Position numbers and translations under genes: made by a program. 64,000 nucleotides of DNA from Streptomyces sp. NBC_00091 (GTDB lineage Bacteria > Actinomycetota > Actinomycetes > Streptomycetales > Streptomycetaceae). The notes under the pieces were generated by a model, which made no database searches, was not told where the DNA came from, and was given only the letters and a program-made list of their open reading frames with translations. The stretch covers positions 2,790,001 to 2,854,000 of the forward strand of contig NZ_JAPEMA010000001.1 of assembly GCF_026343185.1 (NCBI RefSeq), written 5' to 3'. This document shows, one piece after another, positions 59,056 to 64,000 of this stretch. Position 1 is the stretch's first letter, and each line of letters starts with the position of its first letter.

Positions 59056-59246
59056 ATCATCGCCGCACCACTTCGCTTACGCCCAAGCGATTCCACGACC
59101 CATCGGACACGACCTAGGCGCCCGGCGCCCGTGCGCTTCAGGGATCAGCTTCCACCCATTTCCACGGTGCGTCGCTTCTCTCAGCTTGGTCCTCCAGCGG
59201 GAGAGTCCCATAGCGTCAAGTCGTGGTGACGGTTTATGCCCGGGTT

Positions 59247-59513
59247 GTGCGAGCCGCCAGTGAACCCCTGACCGACGACGAGAAGGCCGACCTGGACGAC
59301 GCCCTGAAGGCCGTCCGTCAGGCCGAGCAAGCCCTTGCGCGGGCGCAGGCGCACCTCAATCGCACGGTGGGCCGGATCGGCTCCGCCGACCGCTACGGGC
59401 AGAAAGCTGCGGCAGGCCGCCGCGTCGGCTGGTCCCGCCAGCACGTCACCACCCTTGCCAACGCCTACCGTGCGGGCGAACTCGACCAGGAGGAGAGGAC
59501 CGAAGCCGCATGA
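59247..59513 (+). CDS. Cassette gene 1 (copy B): small HTH-like protein
   Basis: 88 residues, the counterpart of 48871-49137 with nine substitutions. Start GTG 59247 is chosen by alignment with copy A; a GTG at 59223 would add eight residues (MVTVYARV). The repeat with copy A begins at CCATAGCGTCAAG (59208). Immediately to the left is the IS5 right end. Confidence 0.7.
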   Translation: MRAASEPLTDDEKADLDDALKAVRQAEQALARAQAHLNRTVGRIGSADRYGQKAAAGRRVGWSRQHVTTLANAYRAGELDQEERTEAA

Positions 59514-59878
59514 GCACCGCGCCCCAGCCGTCCGCGATCCCGCAGCCCCCCGCCCAGCCCGAGGCCGTCCGCGCGGCCCTCGCCCAGGTGGCCCCGCAGC
59601 TGCTCGCCGATTTCGACCGCGACCGCGCGGCCAGCACCGCCCGCGCGCGCGCCGAGGTTTCGGCCATTCCCCTCCGCGCATTCACGGAGGCGTGGGCCGT
59701 TGAGGTGGCCATTGCCCGACACCCGGAGACCGCCGCCCGACTCCACCTGCTTGAGGCCCGCGCCGGAGAGGTCACCGACCTCGGCGAGGCCCGAGACATC
59801 GCCGCCGAGATCAGCCGCATCCGCAACGCCGCTGCCGCCGAAGCCGGCCTCCGTACCGCCGGCGAGGCTGCCCGGTGA
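59510..59878 (+). CDS. Cassette gene 2 (copy B): coiled-coil protein
   Basis: 122 residues, paralogue of 49134-49499: RAASTARARAEVSAIPLRAF, EVTDLGEARDIAAEISRIRN. One more residue near the end than copy A (NAAAAEAGLRTAGEAAR). Overlaps genes 1 and 3 by ATGA and GTGA. Confidence 0.7.
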   Translation: MSTAPQPSAIPQPPAQPEAVRAALAQVAPQLLADFDRDRAASTARARAEVSAIPLRAFTEAWAVEVAIARHPETAARLHLLEARAGEVTDLGEARDIAAEISRIRNAAAAEAGLRTAGEAAR

Positions 59879-60152
59879 CCGACGACCGTTGGGTGTGGGA
59901 GTACGCCTTCCACGCCGAGGACGAGGTGGGCTACCCGATGTTGTGCGCGATGAAGTGAAGGCCGTCGCCGACCAGATCGTCGAGCTGGCCGACCTCGGCA
60001 TCGACCCGTCCGAACTCGGCGACCCCACCCCCGGTACGGCTCGCCGCCACATGCTCCCCTCCGGCGGGTGGTTCGAGACCCAGGCGCTCCCCCGGAGGAG
60101 GCCGCGCCTCCTGGCCGTGGTCCTGGTCGTACCGCCGCCGCACTTGCTCTGA
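59875..60152 (+). pseudogene. Cassette gene 3 (copy B): frameshifted
   Basis: Frame 1 reads VTDDRWVWEYAFHAEDEVGY P and then hits a stop at 59956-59958. The next frame continues sensibly with DVVRDEVKAVADQIVELADL and GIDPSELGDPTPGTARRHML to the end PPPHLL. A single missing base near 59936 accounts for the break. Restored, the protein would have about 92 residues. It shows the block that copy A lacks. Confidence 0.65.
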
Positions 60153-60581
60153 TTCGAGAAGGGTAGGCAGGTGGTGCGGGGGTGGTGCGCGGTGCCACCC
60201 CCGACGGGACTGCAGCGAGGGAGACATGCCCCGCACCATCCGGCTCCACGTGTCCGCGAAGGCCACAACCGCTGGTGAGGAGTGCCGCCGCGGGACTGAT
60301 CCGCCGTGCACGACGGCGACCAGTGCCCGGCAGACGTCGGCCACGCGCTGTGGGCTGCGCCCGAGATCACAGTCCAGCTGGTCGTCGAACGGCAATAAGT
60401 AAGTCCTCCGTCCCGAACCCCGAGCTGCCGTTCGCGCTGCGCCACTGAGGCGGAGTTCCGGCTCAGGGTGTTCCACGGTGACGGTGGAGAGGAAGTGCAG
60501 GCACGCCTGCACCCACACACCCCGTCACCACAGGAAGCATTTCGAGGTCGTGGGGCCACAGTCCCGGACGGACAAATTCGC
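60153..60581. other. Intergenic region after cassette copy B
   Basis: No convincing gene. A 58-codon frame from ATG 60227 (MPRTIRLHVSAKATTAGEEC) opens like copy A's integrase scrap (RTI-L) but lacks the rest. Codon bias is weak throughout. Confidence 0.4.
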
Positions 60582-60920
60582 TCAGGCGGAGTCCGGCGGC
60601 GTAGACGATTCGGCGGCGCGGCGGTATTCGGCATTGATGCGCTGGGCTTCTTCGAGCTGATCTTCGAGGATGACGATGCGGCAGGCCGACTCGATGGGTG
60701 TGCCCTGGTCGACGAGTTCGCGGGCTCGGGCAGCGATGCGCAGCTGGTAGCGGGAGTAGCGGCGGTGTCCGCCGGCGGAGCGGAGCGGGGTGATCAGGCG
60801 GGCTTCGCCGAGTGCGCGGAGGAAGCCTTGCGTGGTGCCGAGCATCTCGGCGGCCCGGCCCATCGTGTAGGCGGGGTAGTCGTCGTCATCAAGGCGGCCG
60901 AACGAATCGTCTGCTGTCAT
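60582..60920 (-). CDS. MerR-family small regulator
   Basis: 112 residues. HTH: YPAYTMGRAAEMLGTTQGFL, RALGEARLITPLRSAGGHRR and YSRYQLRIAARARELVDQGT. The short helical tail (VILEDQLEEAQRINAEYRRA) would form the MerR dimer coil; there is no effector domain. The ATG at 60920 has GAGAGG upstream. A perfect 14-bp hairpin lies 26 bp further up. It is 0.9 kb from the helicase locus and on the same strand. Confidence 0.88.
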   Translation of the reverse strand: MTADDSFGRLDDDDYPAYTMGRAAEMLGTTQGFLRALGEARLITPLRSAGGHRRYSRYQLRIAARARELVDQGTPIESACRIVILEDQLEEAQRINAEYRRAAESSTPPDSA

Positions 60921-60946
60921 TGAACCTCTCTCATGGAACGCGTGGA

Positions 60947-60977
60947 GGGGCCCTGGTGCCAATGGCACCAGGGCCCC
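60947..60977. promoter_or_regulatory. Perfect 14-bp hairpin in the MerR leader
   Basis: Arms GGGGCCCTGGTGCC (60947-60960) and GGCACCAGGGCCCC (60964-60977) with a 3-nt loop. Placed 27 bp before the MerR start codon. Either an operator, a leader attenuator, or a terminator for transcription arriving from the right. Confidence 0.6.
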
Positions 60978-61737
60978 GAAGGAACTACTACACCATCTGT
61001 CGGCCCTGATACTGCGCCGACCCTGTGTTTCCGCCGACCCGGCCGAGATGCTGCCGGGAGTGCGGGGATCGCGGTTGCTTGACCGGAGACCACCTCACTA
61101 TCGATGTCCTGCGGTACCCGGGCCCAGACTTCTCCCCGGGCGATCCTGATGGTGCTCGGCTCCTCCGTTCTTCCCTCGGTGATCAGCTGCTTACCTTCCG
61201 GGAACTGCGTACTGCCGGTACTGCATACAACTCTGCGGCCTTGCCCAGCGCCGCATTTCGGCAGCCAGCCCCGTTGCCCGTCCTGCGTCTGCTCTGGCTT
61301 GGAACCCCACTGCCGAACCTCCCGGTGCGCGCGTCCGCAGCCGACGCCTTCACCGAGGTGCTGCTCTCACTGACTTCACTGCTGGGTACTGCGCACTGCA
61401 TTCACGGGTACTGCCACTGCGTTAACTGCGGAACTTCTCTCGGCGGCCCCTGATCACTGCGGGCCGCCCGGTCCGGTCGTCAGTCCCGTCGCCGTCCTGC
61501 AACCGCTCTGGCTTCGACACTCCACAACCGCACCGCCCTGCTGAACTGCAACTACTCGTACTGCTGCCCGGCAGTTCGTCTCTGCCAGGCCCTACTGTCT
61601 CTCTGGGCTACGAGAGAAACCATAACTACGCCACCATCCAATGTCTACTCCAGCCACGATAGATTTTCGTGCAGCTGAGGAGGAGGTAATCGGCGCCACT
61701 GACCGGGCGGCCACGTAAGAAGCCCCTGTGTACGTGG
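60978..61737. other. 760-bp region without convincing gene; repeated ACTGC motif
   Basis: Bounded by two perfect hairpins. An open frame at 61025-61453 has poor third-position bias and no ribosome site. The motif ACTGC, often TACTGC, recurs a dozen times between 61010 and 61570. Near the right end GAGGAGGAGGT (61676) looks like a ribosome site, but no start codon follows. A structured RNA or long leader is possible. Confidence 0.5.
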
Positions 61738-61771
61738 GAGGGCCCGACCGGCGTGTGCCGGTCGGGCCCTC
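61738..61771. terminator. Strong terminator hairpin
   Basis: Perfect 15-bp arms (61738-61752 and 61757-61771) with loop GTGT, 40 bp after the stop of the SCO5918-like gene as read on the minus strand. The likely end of the helicase-CBS-SCO5918 transcript. Confidence 0.75.
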
Positions 61772-61810
61772 CTCGCTGTTCGGGGTTCCGGCTCGCGCCG
61801 GTCGAGTCGG

Positions 61811-62122
61811 TCAGACCGCCACAGGGACGCCGAGCATCGCGGATGCGTGCTGGAGGGGACTGAGGACGCGCGTGGGCGCGGCGGCCCGGGGGAGTCCGCG
61901 GCAGGTGAAGCCGAGCTGGGTCATGGCCCGCAGGACTTCACCGACGCTGAAGTCACGCCTGTCCTGGCGGGTGATGACCTGGCCGACCTGCTTCACGGGG
62001 TACACGCGGCGGCCGATGATCACGGAGTAGCCGACGACCTCCTCGGGCTTGATGCCCTTCATCGATTCCAGGACGCCGCTCTTGGTCAGGTCGAACGGGA
62101 AGCGGGCGATGACACAGCGCAT
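61811..62122 (-). CDS. SCO5918-family small protein
   Basis: 103 residues: RCVIARFPFDLTKSGVLESM, KGIKPEEVVGYSVIIGRRVY, PVKQVGQVITRQDRRDFSVG. The family occurs next to a DEAD-box helicase gene in Streptomyces (SCO5918-SCO5920 in S. coelicolor), as here. The VIARFPFDL start and VIIGRRVYPVKQVG core suggest a small beta-rich RNA- or protein-binding fold. Role not established; a cold or RNA-metabolism role is inferred from the helicase. Confidence 0.85.
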   Translation of the reverse strand: MRCVIARFPFDLTKSGVLESMKGIKPEEVVGYSVIIGRRVYPVKQVGQVITRQDRRDFSVGEVLRAMTQLGFTCRGLPRAAAPTRVLSPLQHASAMLGVPVAV

Positions 62123-62175
62123 GTTGCCTCACAGGAAGAAGGGAGAGGGGGGCGGTTCTGCCGCGCTGAGGCGGG

Positions 62176-62580
62176 TCAGCGTGCAAGGGCGAGGATGCCC
62201 AGAGCGCTGCGTTGTTCGTCGACCACGGGCAGGGCGTCGAGCCGGCGGTAGCTCATCGCGTGTTCCGCCTCGGCCATGGTGGTCATGGGCGAGGTGAACG
62301 GCCCGCGGTCGCCGAGGGCCTCGCGCAGCCGGATACGGTCCGTGTACGTGCTGCTGTTGCGGATGGCGGCGAGTTGGGCCCGGGTGACCAGCCCGGTGCA
62401 CAGGCCGTACTCGTCGCAGACCAGCAGATGAACCGCGCGGGCACTGGCCATGACGGACAGGGCAACCTCTACGGTCATGTCGTCACAGACCTGCGGGCCT
62501 GCCGCCTCCATGGCGTCGTCCACCGTCCGGGGCGCCGGATTGGCTCTGGCGGAGCGGGGCTGCATCCGGACCAGCGTCAC
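62176..62580 (-). CDS. CBS-domain protein
   Basis: 134 residues from GTG 62580, with AGGAGG six bases upstream. Two CBS motifs: MEAAGPQVCDDMTVEVALSV and MTTMAEAEHAMSYRRLDALP, which usually bind adenine nucleotides. Between the DEAD-box helicase and the SCO5918-like gene in one operon. It may sense energy state or stabilise a partner. Confidence 0.85.
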   Translation of the reverse strand: MTLVRMQPRSARANPAPRTVDDAMEAAGPQVCDDMTVEVALSVMASARAVHLLVCDEYGLCTGLVTRAQLAAIRNSSTYTDRIRLREALGDRGPFTSPMTTMAEAEHAMSYRRLDALPVVDEQRSALGILALAR

Positions 62581-62624
62581 AACGTGCCTCCTGCAGAGAT
62601 AGGTCAGTCTTCTGATCACGGTTG

Positions 62625-64000
62625 TCAGGCCGCCGCATCGAAGGCGGACTGCCGCGCGCTCGCGCGCCGGGCAGCTGACATGGGCCCGCGCCGCCCGCGG
62701 GAGGAGCCGCCGCTGCGCCTGGGCCGCTCGGACACCGGCGCGGTGATGGTGACGGGGATGCCGGAGGGGGCCTGGGCGCCGGTGATCCGGTTGAGGGCCC
62801 CTTCGCCGGAGCGGACCAGGGTGGTCTGCGGGACGATCCCGGCGGCCTGCATGAGGCGGGTCATGTCGCGGCGCTGGTTGGGGGTGACCAGGGTGACGAC
62901 ACTGCCGGACTCGCCGGCGCGGGCGGTGCGGCCGCCGCGGTGGAGGTAGTCCTTGGGGTCGGTCGGCGGGTCTACGTTCACGACGAGGTCGAGGTTATCG
63001 ACGTGGATTCCACGGGCGGCCACGTTCGTGGCGACCAGGACGGTGACGTGTCCGGTCTTGAACTGGGCCAGGGTCCGGGTCCGTTGCGGCTGGGACTTCC
63101 CGCCGTGCAGGGCCGCGGCGCGGACCCCGCTGTCGAGGAGGTCTTGGGTGAGACGGTCCACGGCGTGCTTGGTGTCGAGGAACATGATCACGCGGCCGTC
63201 CCGGGCGGCGATCTCCGTCGTCGTCCGCTGCTTGTCGGCGCCGTGGACGTGCAGGACGTGGTGCTCCATCGTGGTCACCGCGCCCTGCGAGGGATCGACG
63301 GAGTGCACGACCGGGTCTGTCAGGTAGCGGCGCACCAGCAGGTCGACGTTGCGGTCCAGGGTTGCGGAGAACAGCATCCTCTGGCCCTCGGGCCGCACCT
63401 GGTCGAGGAGCGCGGTGACCTGGGGCATGAAGCCCATGTCGGCCATCTGGTCGGCTTCGTCGAGGACGGTGATCGCGACCTGGTTCAGCCGGCAGTCGCC
63501 GCGGTCGATGAGGTCCTTCAGACGTCCGGGGGTGGCCACCACGACTTCGGCGCCGCCGCGCAGGGCGTTGGCCTGGCGGCCGATGGGCATCCCGCCGACG
63601 ACGGTGGCCAGGCGGAGCTTCACCGAGCGTGCGTACGGGGTGAGCGCGTCGGTCACCTGCTGGGCCAGTTCGCGGGTGGGTACGAGGATCAGCGCGAGCG
63701 GCTGGTGGGGTTCGGCACGCTGCCCGGCGGTGCGGGCCAGCAGAGCGAGGCCGAAGGCGAGGGTCTTTCCGGAGCCGGTGCGGCCACGGCCGAGGACGTC
63801 ACGGCCGGCGAGGGTGTTGGGCAGGGTGGCGCCCTGGATCGGGAAGGGCACGCTCACGCCCTGCGCGCCGAGGGCGGCCAGCAGCTCGGCCGGCATGTCG
63901 AGATCGGCGAAGGCCTCCACGGCGGCCAGCGCGGGCGTGATCGTCTTCGGCGGCGCGAACTCGCCCTGAACCGCGGCGGGCCGACGGCCTGAGCCACCTG
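62625..64000 (-). CDS. DEAD-box RNA helicase, partial (N-terminus beyond window)
   Basis: At least 457 residues visible. Motifs: Q-motif PFPIQGATLPNTLAGRDVLG, motif I GRTGSGKTLA, PTRELAQQV (Ia), ATPGRLKDLI (Ib), DEADQMADMGF (II, DEAD), FSATL (III), GRVIMFLDTKHAVDRL (IV), LVATNVAARGIHVDNLDLV (V) and YLHRGGRTARAGESG (VI). The Arg/Ser-rich C-terminal tail (RPRRSGGSSRGRRGPMSAAR) suits RNA binding. The reading frame is open to the right edge (SGRRPAAVQGEFAPPKTITP), so the true start is outside. Probably the SCO5920 orthologue. Confidence 0.95.
   Translation of the reverse strand, partial: GGSGRRPAAVQGEFAPPKTITPALAAVEAFADLDMPAELLAALGAQGVSVPFPIQGATLPNTLAGRDVLGRGRTGSGKTLAFGLALLARTAGQRAEPHQPLALILVPTRELAQQVTDALTPYARSVKLRLATVVGGMPIGRQANALRGGAEVVVATPGRLKDLIDRGDCRLNQVAITVLDEADQMADMGFMPQVTALLDQVRPEGQRMLFSATLDRNVDLLVRRYLTDPVVHSVDPSQGAVTTMEHHVLHVHGADKQRTTTEIAARDGRVIMFLDTKHAVDRLTQDLLDSGVRAAALHGGKSQPQRTRTLAQFKTGHVTVLVATNVAARGIHVDNLDLVVNVDPPTDPKDYLHRGGRTARAGESGSVVTLVTPNQRRDMTRLMQAAGIVPQTTLVRSGEGALNRITGAQAPSGIPVTITAPVSERPRRSGGSSRGRRGPMSAARRASARQSAFDAAA

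Larger units (their letters stand above)
57620..59118. mobile_element. IS5-family element with passenger gene
   Basis: Perfect 23-bp terminal inverted repeats, CCTAGGTCGTGTCCGATGGG then TCG at 57620-57642 and its complement at 59096-59118, bracket 1,499 bp. Inside are an intact transposase on the plus strand (57678-58559) and an unrelated gene on the minus strand (58573-59055). The outer CTAG at each end suggests insertion at TA or CTAG. No closer right-hand repeat is visible after the transposase stop, so the passenger lies within the element. Confidence 0.8.

Noticed and set aside
61025..61453. 142-codon ORF as a protein gene
   Set aside because: Poor third-position bias, many Cys and Leu in a mixed pattern, no ribosome site and no recognisable fold.

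Overview
The window is Streptomyces-type actinobacterial chromosome. Coding density and G+C are very high, GTG starts are common, and genes are joined by GTGA or ATGA overlaps. The content is typical of the genus: an SsgA-like sporulation protein, DUF5994 proteins, a SigB/SigF-type sigma factor, F420-type oxidoreductases and many one-component regulators. The right end looks like the conserved locus known in S. coelicolor as SCO5918-SCO5920. No rRNA, CRISPR array, intact tRNA or recognisable antibiotic cluster was seen.

Layout. 0-9 kb: partial class III aminotransferase, anti-sigma-type ATPase, IS remnant, secreted protein, SigB-family sigma factor, MFS exporter with divergent ArsR regulator, HTH/TOBE protein, TetR with aldo/keto reductase. 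9-16 kb: FAD monooxygenase, then a scar where two head-to-head genes have both lost their 5' ends (about 10,692), TetR/NmrA pair, GlxA regulator, MBL hydrolase, VOC protein. 15.7-22 kb: coupled hydrolase/ECF sigma/SRPBCC operon facing a DUF3995 gene across a 40-bp-arm inverted repeat, Old Yellow Enzyme/LysR pair, SsgA-like protein. 23-31.7 kb: two-component system, TasA/SipW-like secretion pair, rifamycin-element-controlled helR, CYP152-type P450, CBM48 protein, MerR-sliding-clamp fusion. 31.7-36.5 kb: small regulators, two divergent DUF5994 genes, an orphan MurE paralogue and several gene fragments. 36.5-41 kb: a corrinoid uptake operon (binding protein, permease, ATPase, FhuF-like protein) under a cobalamin riboswitch. 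41-48.7 kb: truncated DUF885 gene, large beta-propeller protein, cupin, SDR, broken TetR, LLM/deaminase pair, Lrp regulator.

48.8-60.2 kb is accessory DNA. It holds two diverged copies of a three-gene cassette of unknown function, an integrase scrap, two tRNA-Gly(CCC) 3'-end attachment sites 3,819 bp apart that bracket a type VII-like secreted-protein operon, and an IS5-family element whose perfect 23-bp ends also enclose an unrelated passenger gene. 60.5-64 kb returns to backbone: a MerR-type gene, a hairpin-bounded 760-bp stretch with no convincing gene, a small SCO5918-like protein, a CBS-domain protein and a DEAD-box helicase running off the end.

Recurring theme: from 33 to 53 kb there are many single-ended gene truncations (alpha/beta hydrolase, DUF234 protein, an operon-tail stub, DUF885, TetR, Mrr nuclease), which together with the att remnants suggest repeated insertion and deletion.
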